DNA from: Trifolium pratense
Taxonomy: Eukaryota > Streptophyta > Magnoliopsida > Fabales > Fabaceae
Assembly (NCBI RefSeq): GCF_020283565.1
Contig: NC_060064.1
Coordinates: 16,822,337-16,886,336 of the forward strand
DNA length: 64,000 bases
Reading direction: 5' to 3'
Shown: in pieces, positions 45,854 to 57,088 of the stretch
Layout: every line of letters starts with the position of its first letter
Numbering within the stretch: the stretch's first letter is position 1
Notes under the pieces: model-generated
What the model saw: the letters and a program-made list of their open reading frames with translations, nothing else
Databases searched by the model: none
What the model was told of the DNA's origin: nothing
Translations under genes and position numbers: made by a program

Positions 45854-46014
45854 GGTCCATTTGGTTGAGTGAAAAAAAATAGGGAGGAAAAAAAATTACG
45901 AAAATCGATGAATGAATTTGGACTTTTTATAAAGAATGTACCCTTGACGTGAATTTTCATTGGTTTCCATAATTTTCTTTCATCCCTCTTTCATTTCGCT
46001 CAACCAAACAGACC
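45854..46014. mobile_element. MITE with GGTCCATTTGGTTGAG ends
   Basis: The left end GGTCCATTTGGTTGAGTGAAA and the reverse complement of the right end, GGTCTGTTTGGTTGAGCGAAA, form an inverted repeat over a 161-bp element. The ends resemble Tourist/Harbinger-type sequences, but no clean 3-bp duplication was seen. It lies about 250 bases upstream of the PPR start codon. Confidence 0.65.
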
Positions 46015-46163
46015 TCCATTTGGTGCGCAAAGAGACACATATGATGAAACAATCATATTTTACTTAAATCTCTTATTTGGTGCATTTTTTGATAAATTAA
46101 ATTTTGTATTAATCATATCCTACGAATATAATATGATATTCATAGCAACAAAGTCAAAAGTTT

Positions 46164-46815
46164 CACACATTATAAAGATTGGTGAAGATTATAGAAAGGC
46201 CATGCGTGATATGGTAGTAGTTGGTCAACAAGATATAATTTTGTCTTACATTAAATGGAAACCTCCGGCGGGTAATTATGTGAAGCTCAACACTGGTGGT
46301 GGGACTTGTAATGAAGGGAAAAAAGTGGGATGTGGTGGTGTTATTAGAGGAAATCAAGGTTAATGGTTAGCTGGTTTTGCTAAAGGTGTAGGTTATTGTA
46401 ATGCTTTTGTTGCTGAGCTTTAGGGAGTTTTGGAAGGTTTGAGCCATGCGCAGAGGTTGAGGTTTGATAGGGTGGAGTTAAGCATTGACTCGAAGGTTGT
46501 TGTGCATGTTATTTCAATAGAGAAGAATAATGGGTCTGAAGGTTTTGTCATAGTTAAAAAAATACGCCGACTTTTGAAGATGGATTGGAATGTGAAAATT
46601 GATCATGAGTACCGCGAGGCAACAAGTGTGCTTAAGCATTGACAAATATTTGATGCAATTTGGAACGTGCAGTGATTTATTATGAAGACTATCCGGAGGA
46701 CATTAGGGACATCTTAGTAACTGATGAATTGGGGATTACTACCCCTATATTGATTGTTGTTTAGTTTTTCTTTCTTTTTTTGGGCTATTGCCCTCTTGTA
46801 TAAAAAAAAAAAAAA
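46164..46815 (+). mobile_element. LINE 3' tail with decayed RNase H domain
   Basis: A 14-base repeat, AAAGTCAAAAGTTT, flanks it (46150-46163 and 46816-46829) and a poly-A run precedes the right copy, so it is a 5'-truncated LINE insertion. The plus strand encodes an RNase H fragment: IKWKPPAGNYVKLNTGGGTC, VGCGGVIRGNQG, a stop near 46362, GFAKGVGYCNAFVAEL, a second stop near 46421, then VELSIDSKVVVHVIS. The first catalytic Asp is Gly (NTGG for NTDG). It is dead. Confidence 0.85.
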
Positions 46816-47203
46816 AAAGTCAAAAGTTTTTATTTTATTTTATTAGTATTATAGGGTACTAGTTAGTCTAACACTTCTTATCTAATGTCACACTTGTATT
46901 TTTAATTAAAAAATCATTTTTTTTAGTTAATTTTAGTTTATAGAGATTTATTTAAAAAGTTGGATAAATTATAATTGTTTGTTAACAGATAGTAGAGTTA
47001 AATTACTCACATTATTTTGTTCTTTTGCAAAATAGAGTACTACATTTGGATAAGTTGACATGATTTTGTTTACACACAATTTTGGCGTAAAAGAAAATTC
47101 ACATGATTTATAAAAAAATTAAAGGATTTCAAAAAAAAAAAAATTAAAGGATTTTGTTTCTCCCAAAATTATTTATTTAAAAAGTTAGATATTTTAATTT
47201 TTA

Positions 47204-49433
47204 GGCTTAATTAGTATTTTGGTCCCTTAAAGATATTTTTGGTTTTACATTAGTCCCTTAAAGAAAAAAAGTTTCACTTTGGTCCCTTAGGCTTTGTTTG
47301 GATTGGTGGTATGAGATGGAATGGAGTGGTATGTGGTGGTATGAAGTGAAGTTCCATTGTTTGGATTCTTTAAAAATGAACGGAATGGAGTGGTATGTGA
47401 TGGTATGGATTCCATCCCATTCCATCATTTTCTCTTATTTTTCTTCCCCTCCAATTTGGGGTGTATGGGATGGAATACAAAATGTCCAAACAATGGAATA
47501 CATTTTATGCTCCATTCCATCCCGCTCCGCTCCATTCCATCTTATTCCATTCCGCTCCATTCCGTTATGTACCATCAATCCAAACATAGGCTATGTTTGG
47601 ATTGATGGAACATAATGGAGCAGAATGGAATGAAACATAATGGAATGGAGTGGAATTGAGCGGAATGAAATATAAATTTCATTCCATTGTTTGGGTATTT
47701 TATGATGCAACGGAATAACGTTTCCACTCCATTGTTTGGAAACAGACGGGACGGAACAAGTTATAATTTTTTTATTCCAGTTTTACCCTTAGTCAAAAAC
47801 TATTATTATATATAAAGCCACTTAATTTGATTTACGATGGCAATCAATTTTTTACCAAACTGTTATTTCAAAACTCTATTAAAAAACAGTATATATAGGC
47901 CAACCTCTCAGTTTGTTATTATAGCTCAGTTGTATATACATTAGCAAAAATTAAATTGAAGATTATACATATATAAACATAAGCAAAAGTTTCACAACAT
48001 GGAATAAAAATTATTGACGATAGCAAGAAACATGCTGACAATAGCACACGCCATAGCAAGACTCATGCTGGCAATGAAGAAACGAAAGAGAATTTATTGA
48101 CCATGAGGAAGCAACAAGCAATGAACAATGAACGACGAGCAGAAGAAAATGTATATAGAAGGAAGAGGTAGCTGGTAAACAGGGATATAAATGTAAAATT
48201 TTAATTATAAAATTTCATTCCATTGGATACACCCCAAATTGGGAGGAATAGAAAATTGAAAGATTGGATGGTAAGGGATGGAATGTGTTCCATTATGTTC
48301 CATTCCACTCCATCCATTATTTACACATCCAAACAATGGAACTTAATTACTTACCATTCTATTCCATTCCATTCCATCACATACCACCAATCCAAACAAA
48401 GCCTTAAAGACATATCTGTTAGCTAAAAAGGTCATTTCTGTTAAATTTTAACCCCAAATATATATGGTGGAACAACACTGTAAATGATCCATCATAGACC
48501 TCATTAAATTTTTTAATTATAACCATTGAATCTTTTACTTAAAATCTATACCCTTAGATCTTGTAAACCTATGATAACTAATAATGAACCACCAGCATTT
48601 GATTTAGTTTACTTTTCTTCATCTTCTTCCCTTCTCCTTCTTCATCTTCTTCAGACACCCAGAATTTTTTCTTCAAAACTTGTAAAATCATAATTTTTTC
48701 TTGTTACTCTCAAAGCCTCATTCTTCTTCCTACAACCCCTCCCTCTTTCTTCTTCTTCCATGCCCTTCTTTCCCTTTTTTCTTCCAACAACACCTCCCTC
48801 TTTAAATTCAGCCTCACCACCACCATTTTCTTTATTTTTTGGTTTAAAATTGAAGATCTAAAACTCATATCTAACATATTTATAAAATCAATCATCTACA
48901 AATTGTTAGGAAAGAAAGAGTGTAAAGGTTTTAGAGTTCCAAATCCGTTTAGTGTTATCTTTTGAAGCAGAAATAAATTATTTCATGTTTCATTTTTTGG
49001 GTACAAATCATTGTATGTTTTCAACAACAACAACACATACGGAGCCTGCCATCAAGCTTTCTTTGTTAACTGAATCTTGAGAAGAAAAAAAAGGGCTGCA
49101 ACCAAGCTTTCAACAACAACAACATAGATAAGGCAAGAAAGTTTTTTTTGTTTTATTTTTAATTAAAAGGTGAGACACATGTCGTAATATGTGTGGTTGG
49201 ATTAATCTGACGGATCAAAACAGTTGAAAGGTAGGATGCAGTTCCTGAAAAAAGTAGAGGATCTCTTCCAATTGCCACATGTGCAAAAGTTAACGTTTTT
49301 TTTATAAATTAACGGAAGGGACCAATTTGGCTAACAGAGATGTCTTTAAGGGACTAAAGCGGGACTTTTTTTCCTTTAAGGGACCAATATGAAACCAAAA
49401 ATATCTTTAAGGGACCAAAATACTAATTAAGCC
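47204..49433. mobile_element. Mutator-like non-autonomous element with long inverted ends
   Basis: Both ends start GGCTTAATTAGTATTTTGGT. The match continues with few changes through CCCTTAAAGATATTTTTGG and later TTAGTCCCTTAAAG-type blocks for at least 80 bases. A perfect 9-bp repeat, TAATTTTTA, flanks the 2230-bp element (47195-47203 and 49434-49442). It has no transposase. It contains a nested Harbinger-like element (47290-48403) and a unique stretch, about 48480-49240, with pyrimidine-rich sequence that may be captured host DNA. Confidence 0.88.
47290..48403. mobile_element. Harbinger/Tourist-like element nested in the Mutator-like element
   Basis: The ends GGCTTTGTTTGGATTGGTGG and, inverted, CCACCAATCCAAACAAAGCC are exact for 20 bases. 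The 3-bp target duplication TTA (47287-47289 and 48404-48406) fits PIF/Harbinger. The interior is rich in GGAATGGAATG/CATTCCATTCC repeats, and a second pair of related ends meets at 47572-47608. A transposase frame is absent; frames here consist of these simple repeats. Confidence 0.85.
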
Positions 49434-49915
49434 TAATTTTTAACAACTCTACAGATTTCTATATAAAAAAATCATTATCCAACTTAGTGAAGTAGTATGT
49501 TTTTCATAGTGAAGTAAACAAAGGAAACCAAATTCTTACGAAGTAATGATCATATGAATATTTGACAACTTAAGTTTACAAACAAAAACACAAATCAAAA
49601 TAAAACTAAAAACATAAGCCAATTTTCATCATTATGCAAAACAAAAGATTAAACTACCATATCCATAACGTTAAAAAAAAAAAAAATCTTACGATCTTCA
49701 CTCTGTCGATCTAAACATCCAGTTAGGATACCTTTTGAGAGAAAAAAACCTGGATAAAGAGAATGACTGAAAAGGCATCATCGGATACTCCCTTCACTAC
49801 TTTTCTCCTTAACCTCTCAAATTCACCCTTCAATATTTTTATCATGATTCAAATGTCACTCCTTCGGACACCCTTTTATTGACTCAAGCTTCCCTTTCAA
49901 CACATATCTTCCAAC

Positions 49916-50426
49916 CAAGGTATTCAGAACCGGACCGGTCATCGAACCGGCGAGTTCACCGGTTCAAGGTTCAATTGGTCGAACCGGGTTCAATTAGGGT
50001 CGAACCGTTTTTAATTAAATATATATTTTAATTAATATATAAATAAATATATATGAATAATTGCTGAATATTTCATAATTTCACACAATAAAAAGATAAA
50101 ATATCACAAGTCAAAATAAAATAAAATTTATAATTCAAACCAAACGAAAAATAGATGAAAAACAAAAACCTTTCCTATTCCTACGACGTCGTTGTTTTGT
50201 TTCAGATTTTTTTTTTTTAAAAAAATTAAAACGAAGTCGTTTTGCCCTTTTTTTTATAAAAAAAAAAAACTGCAAAACCGCCCGGCCGGTTCGCCGGTTC
50301 GACCCGATCCGACCACGGTTCACGCGTTTTTTTGCCGATCGGTTTCCTATCCGTTTTTTGCTCAAAACCGAACATTTTCATGACCGGTTCACGGTCCGAC
50401 CGACCGGTCCGGTTTTGATAACCTTG
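49916..50426. mobile_element. hAT-like element with CCGG-rich ends
   Basis: Left end CAAGGTATTCAGAACCGGAC and right end, in reverse complement, CAAGGTTATCAAAACCGGAC pair over about 25 bases. Flanks CTTCCAAC (49908-49915) and TTTCCAAC (50427-50434) are an 8-bp duplication with one mismatch. The subterminal arms are full of ACCGGTTCG-type motifs, dense in CpG. The centre is AT-rich and non-coding. Confidence 0.75.
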
Positions 50427-50434
50427 TTTCCAAC

Positions 50435-52023
50435 CATAAATATTAATAGATCCCCACTTCCTCAAGCATAAACTCCTTATAATTTGGATTTGGAATCTCC
50501 GTACAAATTTCCGGTCACCTCCACCACCTCCATCTTTGTTTCTTAGATATAAACAATATAGACTTCTTTTCGTTAATAATACTAAAAATATCCCTGCTAT
50601 TCACCAAAGTCCTCAACCCTATAATATTATAGCTAATAATCTTCATCACTACCACACAACACCTCACACCTAACGGAATCACACCCCCTAAATACCCTCA
50701 CCTTTCCCGGAAAGTGATTCTGTCTTGTGAAATTTTTTTCTCATTGAAATCTCCGCCCTTTAGTTTTTTTTTTTCTTTCACCACTTATAATTTTAATTAC
50801 TAAAAAATTGAATCAATGGGTAGATGAGACACTTGAGGATATCTAATAAAAAATACACCGGAGAGACAACCCTCACCCCACCTCCCCCACCCCTCAATTT
50901 CTCTTCATGGCCCCCACCTCTCCCAGCAACATCTAAAATAGCATCAACCGAAGAATTCTTGTCACTTCTAAAATTAACCCCAAAATAAGTAATCAATTAA
51001 GTAATCAAATACTGTAGGTTTTTTTAATTCATGCGCATAAACCTCAAATGGCTTACCAAAAAAAATAAACCTCAAATGACATGATTTTTTTTTTGTACAA
51101 TCAAATGACATGATTTTATTCAATGTTAAATATGTTTTTAGTCCTTATAAAATTATATTATTTGTTCCTATAAAAAAGTGGCATTTTTTTATTCTCACAC
51201 CATTTTTATGCATGTAATCTTTTTCAAATTTAAAAAATTGTTTAATTGTCCTTAAACTTTTAAATTTTTAGATTTTTTTTTTCAGGCATGTTTAGAATAC
51301 TATAATTTTTTTTTTTTTTTTTATAAATTTTAAGAGATAAAAGTAACGAAAAATATCAACTAAGAAATCAAATTTTTAGTTTTTTTTTTTTCGAAAAACT
51401 TTTTATAATGTTCTAAACATGTGTCAATCACTAAGTCTAGCGTCAATCATCACTAGAGTCCACTAAACCAACTAAAATTTGTATACTTTTATACGTTTGA
51501 CATATAAGGCGTATTTACATTTTGCTAAAAAAAAATGATAAAAAATTAAAACACTTCTTAAAAAGTTTTCTAAACTATTTTGTAAAAAAAAAAAATGTTT
51601 CTATATACTATGAACCCGTTTGAATTGATTTATTTTTGACCTTATCTATACTTTTATATCTATACTATATTCTATATCTATTCTATTCTACACTATATAT
51701 AAAGAGAATACATGAGTTTTGGTGTGAACTTTTCATAATACCAACAATACCCTTGATTTTTTTTTGTAGCAACAAAAATATTTTATTAACAAACTCGCCA
51801 TGACATAAAACACATTTTTTTTAGTAGCAAAATTTTTTTATTAACAAACTCATCGTAACATAAGACATATATTTTTTTTGGAAATAAGTTAGACACAGGC
51901 AGACGCATTATGTCAAAAAAAAAATACCGCTAATTCATAAGTTATCACTAACAATAATTATATTTTCATAAGTTAAGGATCATGGATTTAAAGCTCAATC
52001 TATACATATATTTATTTATTTTT
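50435..52023. other. Intergenic, no gene; partial foldback end near 51124
   Basis: AT-rich DNA. At 51124-51160 the sequence TTAAATATGTTTTTAGTCC matches the left end of the 11072-11531 foldback family; its right end was not found. A SINE family 2 scrap lies near 51420-51475 (AGCGTCAATCATCACTAGAG). No coding frame is supported. Confidence 0.45.
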
Positions 52024-52145
52024 TGTCAAGTAGTCTAATGATTAGAAATTTATCCTTAATGTGAATAAGTGAGATGATCGGTGTTTGATCAACGATCTCC
52101 CTATATATATAATTCAATGTCATTGCCAACTGATGCGAGTTCACG
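52024..52145 (+). mobile_element. tRNA-derived SINE, family 3, copy 2
   Basis: GTCAAGTAGTCTAATGATTA (A box), then GATCGGTGTTTGATCAACGA (decayed B box), then ATAATTCAATGTCATTGCCA. Same layout as 15171-15260, more diverged. Confidence 0.55.
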
Positions 52146-52285
52146 GGACCATCCATACATATTTTAATATCCCTAGTTACCAAACTATGCTCACATGATA
52201 AAATACAAATAATAATTTAATAAATACAAAAGAAAAAAAAAATCGTAAGATAACAAAATGAAAACCTAAACTGAACGATACAAAA

Positions 52286-52330
52286 ATCCCGCCCACAGGA
52301 GAATTTGAAATTTCAAATATACCGTTTAAT
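52286..52330 (+). promoter_or_regulatory. E2F-like and MSA-like motifs upstream of POLYCHOME gene
   Basis: AATCCCGCCCA (about 52286-52296) resembles an E2F site. TACCGTTTAA (about 52320-52329) read on the minus strand gives TTAAACGGTA, close to the mitosis-specific activator core AACGG. Both lie about 380-420 bases before the start of a cell-cycle gene. Each motif is short, so chance matches are possible. Confidence 0.35.
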
Positions 52331-52708
52331 TTTCGGCACGGATAAGAATGACACACACACGTGTGAAAAGTTGAAGAAAATGATAATTAAAATTCAAATA
52401 AATCCCCATTTTATTCGGAGAAATAGACTAGACTCATAAATAAACTTAAATAATATAAAAGCGCCATTTTATAATTTCAAATTTATTTTTCCATATAAGT
52501 CTTGTTCATTTCCCAATCCTATGCTTTCTCTTCTTCCCCTTCGATCCGAACCTAAATCACAACCAAACCAAAAACCCTAACCACTAACCAAACCTCACTC
52601 ACTACAAATACAAACCAATCTCATTCATTTCAAACCCTCTTCAGAATTTCCTCATTCTCTTCTTTCATCTTCCATAACAACTTTCTCTCTCTTCGCTTCT
52701 AACTAACT

Positions 52709-53012
52709 ATGCCAGAAGCAAGAGACCGCCGCGTCATACCTCTCGACATCGACGCACTTTTCACTAACCGCCGTCCTTTCACCGTTTACCAAGACTCCGA
52801 CCTACTTCCCGCCGGTTCAGATCGGTTCGTTGCTCAACGAACTCCTTTTGGACGCGGAATTACTCGTCCGCGTGGTCTTCACGCTCCTGGTAACGAAAAT
52901 ACTCCACCGGTGTTAGCTCGTCGTGGAAGAACTCGTGCTGGTGCTAATCGGAGTATTCTTCCGTCTTGGTACCCGAGGACTCCGCTTCGTGATATCACTG
53001 CTGTTACTCGAG

Positions 53013-53043
<31 letters not shown>

Positions 53044-54651
53044 AGTTTTTTCTTCTTCTTGAATTTCTCTCTCTATCAAGTTGAAAATGATTAATTAGTT
53101 TTTTTTTTTTTTTGAATTTTAATTAATTTTACTTTTATAATATTCCGTTACGATATGCTATCGTTTAGTTTGAATTTGTTTGGATTTTGATCTAATTTCA
53201 CTTTATTCTGTTATTTAATTTGTTTCTTATGTGATGTGATGCTGAATATTCGGTATATTTAGTTTGATTTCAATCTAATTTAATTTTGCTTTGTTGCAAT
53301 CTGTTTAGGAAATTGCGTGAAATTTACTTTTGAACGGCTTATCTTTAATCTGTAACGTCCTTTTCCGAGAATTCATCTAGAATTTGTTTTGAATTTGGAT
53401 TTCAGAAACGGTTTATCTATAATCTAGAAAGTTCTTTTATGTTTATCTGAATTTTGAATTTTGAATTTGATTTGATTTAATTTTACTTTTTAATATTCTT
53501 TTACAATAGTTGTTTATCTTTATTAATCAATGCTGAATATGCTCTTTGATTAGTTTAATTTGAATTTGATCTAGTTTTACTTTGTTGTTATACTCTGTTT
53601 ACGCAATTGAGTGAAATTTTGCGGTTCTTATGAGAGAATTTGATCTAGAATTTGATTCGAATCTGAAAAACGGTTTAACTTTGAACGTTCTTTTGGTTTT
53701 GTTTTGAATTCGATTTATTTTTCCTTTTATAATATTCTGTTGTTAAATTTGTTTGTTATATGATGCTGAATATTCTGTATGTTTAGTTAACTTTGAACTT
53801 GATTTCATTCGTTTGTTATTTGATGCTGAATATTCTGTAAGTTGAGTTAATTTTGAATTGTAATAAATTTGTTTGTTATGTGAAATGTGATGCTGAATAA
53901 TCTGTATGTTTAGTTAATTTTGAACTTGATTTAATTCGTTTGTTATGTGATGCTGAATATTCTGTATTCTTAGTTAACTTTGAATTGGATTTAATTTGTT
54001 TCTTATGTGATGCTGAATATTCTGTATGTTTAGTTAACTAATTTTGATTTGGATCTAAGTTTTTTGTTTAGTTAACTTTGAATTGGATTTATTTTGTTTG
54101 TATGATGCTGAATATTCTGTATTTTTAGTTAACTTTGAATTGGATTTAATTTGTTTCTTATGTGATGCTGAATATTCTGTATGGTTAGTTAATTTTGATT
54201 TGGATCTAATTTTTTGTTGTTAATTTTGATTTGGATCTAATTTTTTGTTGTTAATTGTGTTTAGGCGATTGAGAGAAGGAGAAGTAGATTGGGAGAAGAG
54301 GAAATTCAGCAGCAAACTGGGACACCAATTTCTGGGAATCAGTTGACAGTTTTTTCAAATCCAGCTTCATTTTCTGCTTCAGGTTCACGTGCCTATAAGA
54401 ATTCTCCAAAATCCTGCATCAAACTGAAAACACCTCAAGGTAGTAAGGTTCCGAAAATCGTAATCGACTTTGCAAATCTTCCACAAGAAGATCCAGAATC
54501 GGAGTTTCTTACTCCGGAGAAAAAGCTTCTGAATTCAATTGACACAGTTGAGAAGGCTCTTGCCCAAGAATTGATGAAACTCAAAAGGACACCAAGTGCT
54601 AAGAAAGCAGAAAGAGAAAAAAGAGTTCGCACATTGATGTCTATGAGGTGA
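52709..54651 (+). CDS. POLYCHOME/UVI4-GIG1/OSD1 family APC/C regulator
   Basis: Exons 52709-53011 and 54265-54651 join in phase (303 + 387 nt, 229 aa). The start MPEARDRR is the family N-terminus. Further signatures are the GxEN motif in PGNENTPPV (about residues 60-68), SILPSWYPRTPLRDITAVTR before the junction and AIERRRSRLGEEE after it, including RxxL destruction-box-like RTPL and RSRL. The protein ends in Met-Arg, the MR tail. In Arabidopsis UVI4 and OSD1/GIG1 inhibit the anaphase-promoting complex through GxEN, D-box and MR-tail contacts, controlling endoreduplication and meiotic transitions (family knowledge). All three elements are kept, so the gene looks functional. Which of the two paralogs it matches is not resolved. 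Confidence 0.94.
53017..53042. repeat. (CT)n microsatellite at the 5' end of the POLYCHOME intron
   Basis: About thirteen CT units begin five bases after the splice donor GTAAAT. Its position makes it part of the early intron. Confidence 0.9.
53230..54215 (+). repeat. Intronic minisatellite, ~60-bp unit, about 8-9 copies
   Basis: The phrase GATGCTGAATATTCTGTATG or a close variant recurs near 53239, 53762, 53822, 53891, 53949, 54009, 54112 and 54172, each followed by TTTAGTTAA(C/T)TTTGA(A)(T/C)TTGATT and TTTGTTTGTTATGT. Spacing is 59-60 bases over much of 53762-54172. The array fills the only intron (53012-54264) and the copies are partly diverged. Confidence 0.88.
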
Positions 54652-55757
54652 AGAAGTAATCAGAAAATTCTTGAAGCAAAGCGTTAAAGAAGCGTTTTCA
54701 TCTGACTTAGAGCAGTGATTTAGAGTTGAAGTAGAAAGGAAATTTGGGTGAAATCATCTTCTGATGATATTTTCAGTTCCAATTGATTCAGCAGATTCAG
54801 CAGAGGATTTGGTAACTTTCCCAGTTTGCTTTATCGACATCTTCGGCTCGAAGATTATAGATAGATACATGTTTTTCTCATTACATCATTCTTTGATGGT
54901 TTTAATGCTGCATTGTAGGTGTAAGTTTTGCTTCAATCCATTGTACATATTTCAATTCTTCCTATGTTTTGTGTTAGAGTACCTTACCAGATTGGTTTTG
55001 TACTCTTTCTTACAATTACAATGTATGAGAAGAATTTTCCATCAAATTTCTATACTGATTTCTCCATTTATCGAATTTACTGGTTTTGCAATTCATGGTG
55101 ATGCTTCTTTTATGGTATATGGTTCTTTATTATTCAAAAGTTTTGCAAATAAAAATGAAGTCATGTTAGGAAGTTTTGAAGTTCTGCAAAAATTTTATAA
55201 TGAAGTTCTTTATTATACTTCTATACTCATTTTTAAAACACAACTATCAAGTATTTTAACCAATAATTTCTTCAAAATCAAATTCTTTTCTACATTAAGA
55301 CTTTCTTAAATGATTTATTCAAATAAACAATAAGTGTTAACCATCTTTGCAGTGAAGAATTTTCTCCCAAGAAGAATTTCTTCTATTTGCAGTTATTATC
55401 CTTAGTAGAATTAGAAAGAAGTTGGAGTTTTTCGAAACAATCACGATTTAGTATAATAGACGATGAGGTATTGTAACATTGGTGTGACAGTGACTTTGTT
55501 CTCCAATATGAATGGGGCAACGGCATTAGCTAAGAACCTATAGTGTAGAAGATTCCATGTCTGATTTAGAGGGGCATGTTTTCTTTCTCTTTTAATGCTT
55601 ACTTGTTTGACCAAGTTTCGAGTAAGAAATTAAAATATGTTGTTGGAGCTTATATGGCCCAATTTATACAACGTTCAAGAAATTAAAGTACTAGTATTTA
55701 ATTATTTAGATGACATCTTTGGTACAAATAATTTTGGATGATTTATTATAGTAAAAT
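54652..55757. other. 3' UTR and downstream flank of POLYCHOME gene
   Basis: The segment after the TGA at 54649-54651 keeps an open frame (54764-55309), but that frame has no recognisable domain and lies in the expected 3' UTR. AT-rich flank follows; no gene seen. Confidence 0.5.
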
Positions 55758-55765
55758 GTAAAAAT

Positions 55766-56169
55766 GGCAAAGTCTAAGGTGCACAAGTGAGTTAAGTTGT
55801 GCACCATGCACAAGTTATCGAAAACACTATAACGAATACGAATTTTACAAAATTCACCGTCAGATAGAAAGTTTATATCGTATAGATCATCCATAAATTT
55901 TTTAAAAAAAATTAAAAATCATTTGATATGTTGTTGAGATCCGTCAAAATTAACGGTTTATGGATTTTTATTCAATACCGTTAATCTTGATGGGTCTCAA
56001 TAACATATCAAATGATTTTCAAAAAAATTAAAAAAATTTATGGATGATCTAAACAATATAAACTTTCTATCCAACGGTGAATTTTGTAAAATTCGTATTC
56101 GTTGTAAAAATATCAAACACTTGTGCACCATGCACCACTTAATCAAGTGGTGCATGTTAGACAAAGCCC
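55766..56169. mobile_element. Mutator-like foldback element, arms of about 190 bp
   Basis: Almost the whole 404 bp is one inverted repeat. Left arm phrases such as AACGAATACGAATTTTACAA, ATTCACCGT, ATAGAAAGTTTATATCGT and AATCATTTGATATGTT return inverted in the right arm. Ends are GGCAAAGTCTAA and, inverted, GGGCTTTGTCTAA. Flanks share GTAAAAAT (55758-55765 and 56170-56177), an 8-base match extendable to 9 with one mismatch. The arms also contain GTGCACCATGCAC. Non-coding. Confidence 0.85.
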
Positions 56170-56400
56170 GTAAAAATAAATAAATTTATGGGATCATTAT
56201 TCAGGTTTCAGCACGTTACTCACGCTGGATCTGGGACATTCTTGCGATTACACTTGGAAAGCACCATGTTTCATATTGTCGTTTATTTGTTTTTATTTGT
56301 GTGGTTAATGACTCATGAACGCTTGCTAACAAATTTTAGAAAAAGTAAAATGGGCATGCTATGTGTAATTTTTGTGGAAATAATATTGAGACTGAGTTAT

Positions 56401-56523
56401 TCCCTCTGTCCCAAAATATAAGCAAAAATAAGTCAAAAAAACTTATATTTGGTTAAAAATTTGGACAAAATATATTTATTTTTGTTGACCAACTATTGCT
56501 TATATTTTGGGATAAAGAGAGCA
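56401..56523. mobile_element. Stowaway-like MITE
   Basis: Left end TCCCTCTGTCCCAAAATATA and right end, inverted, CTCTCTTTATCCCAAAATATA form terminal repeats around a short AT-rich centre. The CTCCCTCYGTCCCAAAATATAAG-type end is characteristic of plant Stowaway (Tc1/mariner) MITEs. The TA duplication is not clear. Confidence 0.75.
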
Positions 56524-56783
56524 CATCTTTTTTACGATTGTTCGTTGGTTACCCCGCTTTGGTTGAATGTGGTTTAAGGAAGCATGAGGGAGATATTTGT
56601 TCACGTGGATTTCAAGTCTTGGATTTCTTTTAATTTGTGTAGCTCAACAAAGTGGAATGCTAAGAATGATTGGAAAGAATTTTGGGCAACCTCTTGTCAC
56701 TGTGTCTGGAATTGCCATGATAATTGCTAGGCGAGTAGAGCAGTACTAGCAGGCAATATTAGTGAATTCCGTAGTAAATAATA

Positions 56784-57079
56784 AGTAAAATTACTGTTCT
56801 TTATCTTATTTTTTTAACATTTTGGTCTTTTATCTTTTTATTTGTAACATTATGGTCCTTTATTATTTTTTATTTGTAACATTTAAGTCCTTTATTTTTT
56901 ATAAATAAATAAGATAAGGACCAAAGTGTTACAAAAAAAAGACTAAAGTGTTACAAATAAGAAATATAAAGACCAAAGTGTTACAAATAAAAGATAAATG
57001 ATCAAAATGTTACAAAAAAAGGTAAAGGACCAAAGTGTTATAAAAAAATAAGATAAATGACCTGCAATGTAATTTTGCC
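56784..57079. mobile_element. Mutator-like MITE with GACCAAAGTGTTAC repeats
   Basis: A perfect 9-bp repeat, TAAATAATA, flanks it (56775-56783 and 57080-57088). Ends share GTAAAATTAC/GCAAAATTAC, then TTTATCTTATTTTTTTA in inverted orientation. The interior has several direct and inverted copies of GACCAAAGTGTTACAAA. It lies immediately before a LINE tail. Confidence 0.85.
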
Positions 57080-57088
57080 TAAATAATA

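Noticed and set aside
47298..48426. Frames rich in WNGME/HSIPFHS repeats
   Set aside because: They are translations of GGAATGG/CATTCC simple repeats inside the nested Harbinger-like element.
50135..50465. Arg/Lys-rich frames on both strands
   Set aside because: They fall inside the hAT-like element with CCGG-rich arms and poly-A/T runs.
54764..55309. 181-codon plus-strand frame after the POLYCHOME stop
   Set aside because: It lies in the expected 3' UTR, is AT-rich and Phe/Leu-rich, and has no recognisable domain or splice link.
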